From positions 1 to 22,169 of the forward strand of contig CANGOK010000018.1 of NCBI GenBank assembly GCA_947455285.1: DNA of 22,169 nt. The letters are read 5' to 3'. Every line of letters begins with the position of its first letter. Positions within the stretch are counted from its first letter, which is position 1. This document shows, piece by piece, positions 14,900-22,169 of the stretch. The notes beneath the pieces were generated by a model. It was not told the DNA's origin. It saw nothing but the letters and a program-made list of their open reading frames with translations, and did not search any database. A program made the position numbers and the translations under genes. The stretch comes from Beijerinckiaceae bacterium (lineage in GTDB: Bacteria > Pseudomonadota > Alphaproteobacteria > Rhizobiales > Beijerinckiaceae).

Positions 14900-15412
14900 A
14901 TGTTTGAGCTGAAGACTCGTCCCATGTGGTCTGACTTTCTGAATTTTCGAGAGAATTTGCTTTTCGTCGCGGCGACTTTCGCCCTCGCGCTGCAAGCCCA
15001 TGCGCCCTCGGCTCATGCAGCGGAGGTCGTCGAGGTGCTGATAGATCAGGCGAAAATCATCCAGCTGCCAGACTCGACCCTGACGGTCGTCGTCGGCAAT
15101 CCCTTGATCCTGGACGTGGCCTTGCTGCGAACCAGCGGCAAGGTCGTCCTCACTGGCAAGGGTTTTGGCGAAACCAATCTTATCGCGGTCGACCGGAACG
15201 GCGGCGTCGTCAGCGAATCCACCGTGAGGGTTAAGGAGCCCCGCGGCAATGTCATTGTCCAGCGGGGCGTGGACCGCGAAACCTATAACTGCAGACCGCG
15301 CTGCCAGCCCACGGTCGCTTTAGGCGATGCGCCCAGATATATGACTGAAACCGTGAATCAAATCTCGGCCCGCAACGCGGCGGAGACCGCCAGCGCAAGC
15401 AGGCCAAGATAA
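14900..15412 (+). CDS. Secreted stand-alone CpaC N-terminal-domain (pilus assembly) protein
   Basis: This 170-residue protein has a signal peptide probably cut after AHA (about residue 40). It has one domain (about 43-115) that aligns with the N-terminal pilus-formation domain of CpaC. Compare AKIIQLPDSTLTVVVGNPLI here with RSLILDLPRDAAEIFVGDPRI in CpaC, and GETNLIAVDRNGGVV with GQTSIYALDAQGKQI. After it comes YNCRPRCQPT with Cys131 and Cys135, able to form a disulfide in the periplasm, and a short tail. It lacks any secretin domain and so cannot form a pore. It probably binds the Tad secretin or periplasmic part of the machine. The start is uncertain: ATG 14900 has AAGG only two bases away, and ATG 14924 is an alternative that leaves a more typical signal peptide. 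The gene diverges from the second pilin. Confidence 0.8.
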   Translation: MFELKTRPMWSDFLNFRENLLFVAATFALALQAHAPSAHAAEVVEVLIDQAKIIQLPDSTLTVVVGNPLILDVALLRTSGKVVLTGKGFGETNLIAVDRNGGVVSESTVRVKEPRGNVIVQRGVDRETYNCRPRCQPTVALGDAPRYMTETVNQISARNAAETASASRPR

Positions 15413-15436
15413 AACGCTGGCGCTATTTCTCGCGCC

Positions 15437-16936
15437 TCAGATGGTCTGGTTATAGGCGCCGACTTCGGGATGCGCGCGCAGCACGTCGTCCACCGCCTTG
15501 AACATCTCGCGCATCCGCGCTTCGGACACGGGGCTTTCCACCACGACGACAAGCTCAGGCTTGTTGGAGGAGGCGCGCACCAGACCCCAGGTTCCGTCTT
15601 GCGCAGTGACGCGCACGCCGTTCACCGTGACGAGATCGCGGATCGGCTGTCCCGTGATGAGATCGCCACGCGCCTGCATGTCCTCGAAACGCTTCACCAC
15701 CTTGTCGACGATTCCATATTTAATTTCATCGTCGCAGTGAGGCGCCATGGTGGGCGAGCCCCAGGTCTTGGGAAGGGCGCGATAGAGATCGGCCATCGAC
15801 TTGTCGGGATTGCGATCAAGCATTTCGATCACATGGATGGCGGTGAGGACGCCATCGTCATAACCACGGCCGACCGGGTGGTTGAAGAAGAAATGGCCAG
15901 ACTTCTCAAAGCCCGCCAAGGCCTTCAGATCGGTGACGCGGCGCTTGATGTAGGAATGGCCGGTCTTCCAGTAATCGGCCTTCACATTGCGCGCGATGAG
16001 TTCGGGGTCCGTCGCGAAAAGGCCGGTCGATTTCACGTCGACGACAAAGGTCGCGCCGGGATGAAGCTTGGAAAGATCGCGCGCGAGCATGACGCCGATC
16101 TTGTCGGCGAAGATCTCCTCGCCCTCGTTATCGACCACGCCGCAACGATCGCCATCGCCATCAAAGCCAAGGCCAATGTCAGCGCCGACCTCGCGGACCT
16201 TCTCCGCCATGGCGTGCAGCATCTCCATGTCTTCGGGGTTGGGATTGTAGCGCGGGAAGGAGTGATCGAGCTCCACATCGAGCGGGATCACTTCGCAGCC
16301 CAGACGCTCCAGCACCTCCGGCGCGAAGGCGCCCGCCGTGCCATTGCCGCAGGCGGCCACCACCTTCAGCTTCCGCTTGATGCGCGGGCGATTGACGAGG
16401 TCGGCGATATAGCGCTCGCGGAAGCCGTCGACATAGTGATAGGAGCCGCCCTCGGCATAGGTGAAATGTCCGCCGAGCACGATGTCGCGCAAGCGGCCCA
16501 TCTCGTCAGGGCCAAAGGTCACGGGCCGTTGGGCGCCCATCTTCACGCCGGTCCAGCCATTGTCGTTATGGGAGGCCGTGACCATGGCGACCGCAGGCAC
16601 ATCCAGATCGAACTGCGCGAAATAGGCCATGGGCGACAGGGCGAGGCCGATGTCATGCACCTTCACGCCCGCCGACATGAGGCCGGTGATCAGCGCATAT
16701 TTGATGGAGGAAGAGTAACCGCGATAGTCGTGGCCGGTGACGAGTTCGGGCTTGACGCCCATCTCGCGCAGCAGGGCGCCGAGGCCCATGCCCAGCGCCT
16801 GAATGCCCATCAGGTTGATTTCTTTGCCGAAAAGCCAGCGCGCGTCATATTCCCGGAAACCCGTCGCCTTGACCATGGGCTGGGTTTCATAGGCGTAGGT
16901 GTTGGGGAAGAGCTGCGGCACGGGCTTGGGGAACAT
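15437..16936 (-). CDS. Phosphomannomutase/phosphoglucomutase
   Basis: This 499-residue cytosolic enzyme of the alpha-D-phosphohexomutase family interconverts hexose 6- and 1-phosphates for exopolysaccharide, LPS or glycogen precursors. All four active-site loops are present: the phosphoserine loop TASHNDNG (Ser122), the metal loop DGDGDR (259-264), the sugar-specificity loop FEKSGH (343-348) and the phosphate-binding loop RASSNKPEL (454-462). The EKSGH form fits the bifunctional PMM/PGM (AlgC-type) group rather than strict PGM, but substrate preference is not certain. GAGG lies six bases before ATG 16936. It follows mutS on the same strand after 100 bases, so it may have its own promoter. It converges with the CpaC-N-like gene after 24 bases that hold a 5-bp GGCGC / GCGCC hairpin. 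Confidence 0.94.
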   Translation of the reverse strand: MFPKPVPQLFPNTYAYETQPMVKATGFREYDARWLFGKEINLMGIQALGMGLGALLREMGVKPELVTGHDYRGYSSSIKYALITGLMSAGVKVHDIGLALSPMAYFAQFDLDVPAVAMVTASHNDNGWTGVKMGAQRPVTFGPDEMGRLRDIVLGGHFTYAEGGSYHYVDGFRERYIADLVNRPRIKRKLKVVAACGNGTAGAFAPEVLERLGCEVIPLDVELDHSFPRYNPNPEDMEMLHAMAEKVREVGADIGLGFDGDGDRCGVVDNEGEEIFADKIGVMLARDLSKLHPGATFVVDVKSTGLFATDPELIARNVKADYWKTGHSYIKRRVTDLKALAGFEKSGHFFFNHPVGRGYDDGVLTAIHVIEMLDRNPDKSMADLYRALPKTWGSPTMAPHCDDEIKYGIVDKVVKRFEDMQARGDLITGQPIRDLVTVNGVRVTAQDGTWGLVRASSNKPELVVVVESPVSEARMREMFKAVDDVLRAHPEVGAYNQTI

Positions 16937-17036
16937 TGCGAACCTCGAAAATGCGCAGGCGCGGTCTGCGCCTGAGTCGTGCTTATATCACGCGCATACC
17001 AAGGCGAAACAACGGCGGGCGGGGCGCCTCAATAGC

Positions 17037-19727
17037 TTAAGGCTTCGCGCGCATTCGTTTGAGGGCGTAAAGCTGCTCCAGCGCCTCGCGGGGGCTTAAT
17101 TCATCGGGTTCGATGGCGTCGAGGGCGCTCAGGAACGGATCGGGCGCGGCGGCGGGCGCCGGGACGGCGGCGGCGAAGAGCGGCAGGTCGTCGATCATGC
17201 GCTGCACCGGCGCCTGACGGTCGGAGGCCTCAAGTTCGGCCAGAATGACGCCCGCCCGGGACACCACCGTCTCCGGCAGGCCCGCGAGTTTCGCGACCTG
17301 AATGCCATAGGAGCGATCAGCCGCGCCCGCCACGACTTCGTGCAGGAACACCACCTCGCCCTTCCAGTCGGAGACCCGCATGGTCAGGTTCATCAGCCGC
17401 GGCAGTTTCTTCGTCAGCTGGGTCAGTTCATGGAAATGGGTGGCGAAAAGCGCCCGTGAGCGGTTGGCCTCATGCAGATGCTCGATCGAGGCCCAGGCGA
17501 TGGACAGGCCATCGAAAGTGGCGGTGCCGCGCCCGATCTCATCGAGGATCACGAGCGAACGCTCGGTCGCCTGATTCAGGATCGCCGCCGTCTCCACCAT
17601 TTCAACCATGAAGGTCGAGCGCCCGCGCGCCAGATCATCCGCCGCGCCCACGCGTGAGAACAGCCGGTCGACGACGCCGATCCGCGCCGCCTTGGCGGGA
17701 ACGAAAGAGCCCATCTGGGCGAGAATCACGATCAGCGCGTTCTGGCGCAGATAAGTCGATTTACCCGCCATGTTCGGGCCGGTGATAACCGCGATGCGCC
17801 CCGCGCCGCTGCCTGCGGGGGCGGTGAGGTCGCATTGATTGGCGACGAAACTCTCGCCCCGCAAGGAAAGCGCCGCCTCGACCACGGGATGACGCCCCGC
17901 CTCGATTTCGAAACGAAGGCTGGCGTCGACCTCGGGCCGAACCCAGTTGCGGCGGCTCGCGAGTTCCGCAAGTCCCGCCGACACGTCAATGACCGCAAGC
18001 GCCTCCGAAGCCGCCTTGAGGAACGTCGCTTGCGCCTCGACCATCGCGCAAAGCTCATCGAAGACGCCAAGTTCAATCGCCAGCGCGCGGTCGGCGGCTG
18101 AAGCGATCTTCGACTCCAGCTCCGACAGGGCGACCGTCGAAAAGCGCATCGCGCCCGCCATGGTCTGGCGATGGATGAAGGTGGCGTTGAGCGGCTCGCG
18201 CAGGAAGGTCTCGCCAAGCGCCTGGGGAACCTCGAGGAACCAGCCCAGAAAATTATTGTGCTTGATGCGCAGCTGCTTGGTCCCCGCCAGCTCGCAATAA
18301 TCGGCCTGCAGGGAAGCGATGACGCGGCGGCTTTCGTCGCGAAGGGCGCGCGTTTCATCAAGCCCGGGGTCGCAGCCCGCGCGCACGAACCCGCCATCGC
18401 GGCGGTTGAGGGGCAACTCGTCCGCAAGGGTCGCGGCGAGGCGGGCCGCCAGCTGCGGATCGACGCCAGCCGCCGCCTCAGCCGCCCGCGCAAGCTCGGC
18501 GGGCAGATCGTGGCGGGCGAGACGGGCGGCGACATTGGCCGCGACGGCGGCGCCCATGCCAAGGGCGGCGAGATCGCGCGGGCCGCCCCTTTGCAGGGAG
18601 ATGCGGGCCAGCGCACGCGGAATGTCGGGCGCGGCGGCGAGAAGGGTGATCACTTCAGCCCGAAGGCCGGGATCGTCGAGAAACAGCGCGACCGACTCCT
18701 GCCGCTCGGCGATCTGCGCCGCATCCGTCAGGGGTCCTGCGAGCCGTTCGGCGAGAAGGCGTCCACCCGCCGAGGTCGACGTCATGTCGATGGCGGCGAG
18801 AAGGGAGCCCTCCCGCGCCCCGCCAAGGGTGCGCATGAGTTCGAGATTGGCGCGGGTCGCCGCGTCGATTTCAAGAATGGCGCCGCGCTGGGCGCGGGCG
18901 GGGCGTCCCAGCGGCGGCCGGGCGCCCAATTGGGTGCGCTCGACATAGCGGATGAGCGCTGCGGCGGCGGCGAGTTCAGCCCGTGTGAAGGAGCCGAAGC
19001 CATCCAGCGTCGTGACGCCATACCATTCGCAAATCACCCGTTCCGCATCCCCCGCCTCGCGCGCCATGGGCGTGACGGGGATGCGCCAGTCGGCGACGAA
19101 CTGTTCGAATTGCGGCTCGCGGCAGAGCGCCTCGCCCGCCACGATCTCGCGCGGATCAAAGCGCGCCACCTCGGCGCCGAGCCCCGCTTGCGAACATTCC
19201 ACCAGCATGAAGGCGCCCGTGGAAATGTCTGCGGCTGCAAGGCCATAGGTCCAATCATCGTTCGAACCACGCACGCGGGCGATCGCCATGAGCATATTGG
19301 CGCGCGAGGGGTCGAGAAGCCGGTCCTCGGTGATCGTGCCGGGCGTCACGAGGCGCACGACATCGCGGCGCACAACCGATTTAGGCCCGCGCTTCTTCGC
19401 CTCGGCGGGGTCCTCCATCTGCTCGCAGACGGCGACCCTGTGGCCGAGCCCGATCAGGCGCTGGAGGTAATCATCAGCGCGCTCGATGGGCACGCCGCAC
19501 ATGGGGATGTCTTCACCCAAATGCTTCCCGCGCTTGGTGAGCACGATGCCAAGCGCCCGGCTGGCCACTTCCGCGTCATGGAAGAACAGTTCGTAGAAGT
19601 CCCCCATGCGGTAGAAGAGCAAGCAATCGGGATTGGCTGCCTTGATCTCGACATACTGAGCCATCATCGGGGTCAGGCGATGCGCCTGAGCCTGCTGCGT
19701 TTCGGGCTGGGAAGACTGATCATTCAT
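17037..19727 (-). CDS. mutS: DNA mismatch repair protein MutS
   Basis: This 896-residue protein is close to the usual MutS length. It recognises base mismatches and small loops as a dimer and starts methyl-independent or MutL-dependent repair. The mismatch-reading Phe44-Tyr45-Glu46 lies in MGDFYELF. The connector, core, lever and clamp regions follow. The ATPase domain has Walker A GPNMAGKST (650-658, Lys656), Walker B VILDEIGRGT (Asp729, Glu730), and the ATHFHELT segment. All are intact. ATG 19727 has AGGG eight bases upstream. The C-terminal end holds the usual Pro/Ala-rich linker and a short dimerisation segment (SPREALEQLYALKRM). It diverges from maeB across 183 bases, an arrangement I recall from other Hyphomicrobiales. 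Confidence 0.98.
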   Translation of the reverse strand: MNDQSSQPETQQAQAHRLTPMMAQYVEIKAANPDCLLFYRMGDFYELFFHDAEVASRALGIVLTKRGKHLGEDIPMCGVPIERADDYLQRLIGLGHRVAVCEQMEDPAEAKKRGPKSVVRRDVVRLVTPGTITEDRLLDPSRANMLMAIARVRGSNDDWTYGLAAADISTGAFMLVECSQAGLGAEVARFDPREIVAGEALCREPQFEQFVADWRIPVTPMAREAGDAERVICEWYGVTTLDGFGSFTRAELAAAAALIRYVERTQLGARPPLGRPARAQRGAILEIDAATRANLELMRTLGGAREGSLLAAIDMTSTSAGGRLLAERLAGPLTDAAQIAERQESVALFLDDPGLRAEVITLLAAAPDIPRALARISLQRGGPRDLAALGMGAAVAANVAARLARHDLPAELARAAEAAAGVDPQLAARLAATLADELPLNRRDGGFVRAGCDPGLDETRALRDESRRVIASLQADYCELAGTKQLRIKHNNFLGWFLEVPQALGETFLREPLNATFIHRQTMAGAMRFSTVALSELESKIASAADRALAIELGVFDELCAMVEAQATFLKAASEALAVIDVSAGLAELASRRNWVRPEVDASLRFEIEAGRHPVVEAALSLRGESFVANQCDLTAPAGSGAGRIAVITGPNMAGKSTYLRQNALIVILAQMGSFVPAKAARIGVVDRLFSRVGAADDLARGRSTFMVEMVETAAILNQATERSLVILDEIGRGTATFDGLSIAWASIEHLHEANRSRALFATHFHELTQLTKKLPRLMNLTMRVSDWKGEVVFLHEVVAGAADRSYGIQVAKLAGLPETVVSRAGVILAELEASDRQAPVQRMIDDLPLFAAAVPAPAAAPDPFLSALDAIEPDELSPREALEQLYALKRMRAKP

Positions 19728-19844
19728 GCGCAGACCCTAGCAAGGCGAGGGCGCCCGCGCACCCGCAGGCCGGACCGATGCTGGGGAAAAACGGCGCAAA
19801 TCGGGACGAGATGGCCGTCCGGAGCGCGAAAAAGACGATTGGAA

Positions 19845-19860
19845 CGGGCGTCAACGCCCG
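19845..19860. repeat. Inverted repeat in the maeB leader
   Basis: CGGGCG and CGCCCG are separated by TCAA, making a perfect 6-bp stem with a four-base loop. It lies 50 bases before the maeB start, in the mutS-maeB divergent region. No T-tract follows on either strand, so it is more likely an operator or a leader hairpin than a terminator. Confidence 0.4.
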
Positions 19861-19910
19861 CTAAGGTTGTCATTCAGCAGCATTGGTTGCGCAGGATCAT
19901 GGGACACAAC

Positions 19911-22169
19911 ATGGCCGACCAGAATTCGAAACGCCCGAAGCGCCCGACCATCACGGATCAAGAGGCGCTCCAGTTCCACTCGCGCGGCCGTCCGGGCAAG
20001 ATCGAGATCGTCGCCACCAAGCCGATGGCGACCCAGCGCGACCTCTCGCTCGCCTATTCGCCGGGCGTCGCGGTTCCCGTGCTGGCCATCGCAGAAAAGC
20101 CTGCCACCGCCTATGACTATACGGCGCGCGGCAATCTCGTGGCCGTGATCTCCAACGGCACGGCCATCCTTGGCCTCGGCAATCTGGGCGCGCTCGCCTC
20201 CAAGCCGGTGATGGAAGGCAAGGCGGTTCTGTTCAAGCGCTTCGCCGACATCGACTCCATCGACATCGAGCTCGACACCGAAGATCCCGATCAGGTGATC
20301 AATGCGGTGCGCTACATGGGTCCGAGCTTCGGCGGCATCAACCTTGAAGACATCAAGGCGCCTGAATGTTTCATCATCGAGCAGCGCCTGCGCGAATTGA
20401 TGGACATCCCCGTCTTCCATGACGATCAGCACGGCACAGCCATCATCGCGGCGGCTGGCATTCTCAACGCCATCAAGCTCACGGGCCGCGACATCAAGAA
20501 GACGCGGCTTGTGTGCAATGGCGCGGGCGCAGCCGGCATCGCATGCCTCGACCTCATCAAGGCCATGGGCTTCGCGCCTGAGAACGTCATGCTCTGCGAC
20601 ACCAAGGGCGTGATCTACGAAGGCCGCACCGAGGGCATGAACCAATGGAAGTCCGCCCATTCCTGCGTCACCGACAGACGCACGCTGGCGCAAGCGATGG
20701 ACGGCGCCGACGTCTTCTTCGGCCTTTCGGTGAAGGGCGCCCTCACCCCGGACATGGTTCGGTCCATGGCGCCCAATCCCATCATCTTCGCCATGGCCAA
20801 TCCTGATCCAGAGATCACGCCCGAAGAAGCTCATGCAGTGCGCGAGGACTGCATCGTGGCGACGGGGCGCTCGGACTATCCCAATCAGGTCAACAACGTT
20901 CTGGGCTTCCCCTATATTTTCCGCGGCGCCCTCGACGTGCGCGCGACAACTATCAACATGGAGATGAAGATCGCCGCGGCAAATGCGCTCGCCATGCTGG
21001 CGCGCGAGGATGTGCCCGACGAAGTCGCCTCAGCCTATGATGGCGCGCGCCCGCGTTTCGGCCGTGAATATATCATTCCCGCCCCGTTCGATCCGCGTCT
21101 TATCAGGGTCGTTCCTGCGGCGGTGGCGAAGGCCGCGATGGATACGGGCGTCGCCCGCAAGCCCATCGAGGACATGGAGCTCTATCAGGCGGCCCTGTCC
21201 GCGCGGCGCGATCCGGTCGCCGGCGCCCTGCAACGCATTTTCGAAGGCGTGCGCCGCTATCCCAAGCGCGTCGTCTTCGCAGAGGGCGAGGAAGAGCAGG
21301 TCATGCGCGCCGCCGTATCCTTCGTCAATCAGGGGCTTGGCACGGCCATTCTCGTTGGCCGCGAGGAGACGATCCGCGAAACCGCCGAACGCGCAGGCGT
21401 CGATCTGAGCGACCGGCACATCGAGATCCACAATGCGCGCCTGTCGAGCCGGAACGACATTTACGCGGAGTTCCTCTACGAGCGACTGCAACGCAAGGGC
21501 TACCTGCTGCGCGATTGCCAACGCCTGATCAACAACGACCGTAATTCCTTCGCCGCCGCCATGGTGTCGCAGGGCGACGCGGACGCCATGGTGACGGGCG
21601 TGACGCGCAATTTCTCGACCGCCCTCGAAGAGGTGCGCCGCGTGATCGATCCGCGCCCCGGCCATCGGCTCATCGGCGTGTCGCTCATCCTCGCGCGCGG
21701 CCGTCCCGTACTGGTGGCCGACACCGCCATCACCGAGATGCCGACCGCCGAGGAACTGGCGCAGATCGCCGTCGAGGCGGCGGGCGTGGCTCGTCGTCTG
21801 GGCTATGAACCGCGCGTCGCCATGCTCGCCTTCGCAAGCTTTGGCCATCCCAAGGGTGAACGCGCCGAGCGTGTGCATGAAGCCGTTCGGATTCTCGACA
21901 GCCAGCGCGTCGATTTCGAATATGACGGCGAGATGGCCGCCGATGTCGCTCTCAACAAGGAGCTGATGGCCGCCTATCCCTTCTGCCGCCTCACCGATAC
22001 GGCCAATGTGCTGATCATGCCCGCCTTCCACTCAGCCGCGATCAGCACCAACATGCTGCAGGAGCTGGGTGGGGCGACCGTGATCGGTCCGCTGATCGTC
22101 GGGCTCGACAAGCCCGTGCAGATCGTGCAACTCGGCGCCAAGGATACGGACATCGTCAATATGGCGGCC
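19911..22169 (+). CDS. maeB: NADP-dependent malic enzyme with C-terminal phosphotransacetylase-like domain (right end cut)
   Basis: The window holds 753 codons and the frame is still open at the right edge. Family members are about 760-770 residues, so only a few are missing. The N-terminal malic enzyme part (to about 430) has the catalytic Tyr49 in AYSPGV, Lys104 in VMEGKAVLFKRF, the metal ligands in LEDIKAPECF, and HDDQHGTAI. It also has the nucleotide-binding NGAGAAGIACLDL. The C-terminal part (from about 440, PKRVVFAEGEEEQVMRAA) resembles phosphate acetyltransferase but is usually regulatory rather than catalytic in these fusions. The enzyme converts malate to pyruvate and CO2 with NADP, supplying NADPH and pyruvate during growth on C4 acids. 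ATG 19911 follows GGGA by six bases. An in-frame ATG at 19899 with AGGA two bases away is an alternative. Confidence 0.96.
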   Translation, partial: MADQNSKRPKRPTITDQEALQFHSRGRPGKIEIVATKPMATQRDLSLAYSPGVAVPVLAIAEKPATAYDYTARGNLVAVISNGTAILGLGNLGALASKPVMEGKAVLFKRFADIDSIDIELDTEDPDQVINAVRYMGPSFGGINLEDIKAPECFIIEQRLRELMDIPVFHDDQHGTAIIAAAGILNAIKLTGRDIKKTRLVCNGAGAAGIACLDLIKAMGFAPENVMLCDTKGVIYEGRTEGMNQWKSAHSCVTDRRTLAQAMDGADVFFGLSVKGALTPDMVRSMAPNPIIFAMANPDPEITPEEAHAVREDCIVATGRSDYPNQVNNVLGFPYIFRGALDVRATTINMEMKIAAANALAMLAREDVPDEVASAYDGARPRFGREYIIPAPFDPRLIRVVPAAVAKAAMDTGVARKPIEDMELYQAALSARRDPVAGALQRIFEGVRRYPKRVVFAEGEEEQVMRAAVSFVNQGLGTAILVGREETIRETAERAGVDLSDRHIEIHNARLSSRNDIYAEFLYERLQRKGYLLRDCQRLINNDRNSFAAAMVSQGDADAMVTGVTRNFSTALEEVRRVIDPRPGHRLIGVSLILARGRPVLVADTAITEMPTAEELAQIAVEAAGVARRLGYEPRVAMLAFASFGHPKGERAERVHEAVRILDSQRVDFEYDGEMAADVALNKELMAAYPFCRLTDTANVLIMPAFHSAAISTNMLQELGGATVIGPLIVGLDKPVQIVQLGAKDTDIVNMAA

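Noticed and set aside
15419..15436. GGCGC / GCGCC hairpin between the CpaC-N-like gene and the phosphohexomutase as a terminator
   Set aside because: The stem is five base pairs without a T-tract; it is too weak to list as a terminator.
15470..16975. A 501-codon open frame on the plus strand
   Set aside because: It is the mirror of the phosphohexomutase gene, whose four catalytic loops are intact. Its product is His/Ala/Gly-rich and resembles no family; long antisense frames are common at this GC content.
19851..20834. A 327-codon open frame on the minus strand
   Set aside because: It is antisense to maeB, with composition typical of a shadow frame and no recognisable motif.
21030..22031. 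A 333-codon open frame on the minus strand
   Set aside because: It is antisense to the maeB C-terminal domain; the maeB frame is clearly the coding one.

Overview
The window is an ordinary-looking chromosomal segment of a GC-rich alphaproteobacterium, most likely a member of the Hyphomicrobiales (Rhizobiales). This rests on the alphaproteobacterial cpa/tad gene order, on mutS placed back to back with a two-domain NADP-malic enzyme, and on a stand-alone CpaC-N-like protein beside the pilin genes. The genus cannot be resolved from the sequence alone. No tRNA, rRNA, CRISPR array, insertion sequence or phage gene was seen.

Region 1 (1-4581). The 3' part of deoA (thymidine phosphorylase, + strand) converges on a tight four-gene minus-strand operon. 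Its order of transcription is M17 leucyl-type aminopeptidase, MFS permease, MarR-type regulator, and SH3-NlpC/P60 (C40) peptidase. An ATGA overlap, a 55-nt gap and a 1-nt gap link the four genes. The two peptidases lack recognisable export signals, so the operon may process and recycle cell-wall (or other) peptides in the cytoplasm. That role is inferred.

Region 2 (4582-15412). This is a nearly complete tad/cpa locus for Flp-type type IVc pili. Reading leftward from 14749 it holds two small Flp prepilins, the prepilin peptidase cpaA, cpaB, the secretin cpaC, the lipoprotein cpaD, cpaE/tadZ, the ATPase cpaF/tadA, and the inner-membrane platform proteins tadB and tadC. The TPR lipoprotein tadD lies on the opposite strand and converges on tadC. 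At the right edge, divergent from the second pilin, is a secreted protein made of little more than the N-terminal domain of CpaC. A strong intrinsic terminator lies between the first pilin and cpaA, which would let pilin be made in excess over machinery. Both pilin genes share a 13-nt upstream motif. A near-consensus CtrA-type box (TTAA-N7-TTAG) lies between the aminopeptidase and tadD, suggesting cell-cycle control as known for Caulobacter pili. The TadE/F/G minor pilins are not in the window. The 357 bases between the two pilins hold no gene I can support.

Region 3 (15437-22169). A phosphomannomutase/phosphoglucomutase and mutS run on the minus strand. maeB (NADP-malic enzyme with a C-terminal phosphotransacetylase-like domain) diverges from mutS and runs off the right end a few codons before its expected stop. 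A perfect 6-bp inverted repeat lies in the maeB leader.

Nothing here is clearly a new system. The best leads are the peptidase/permease/regulator operon, the stand-alone CpaC-N protein, and the regulatory structure of the twin pilin genes.
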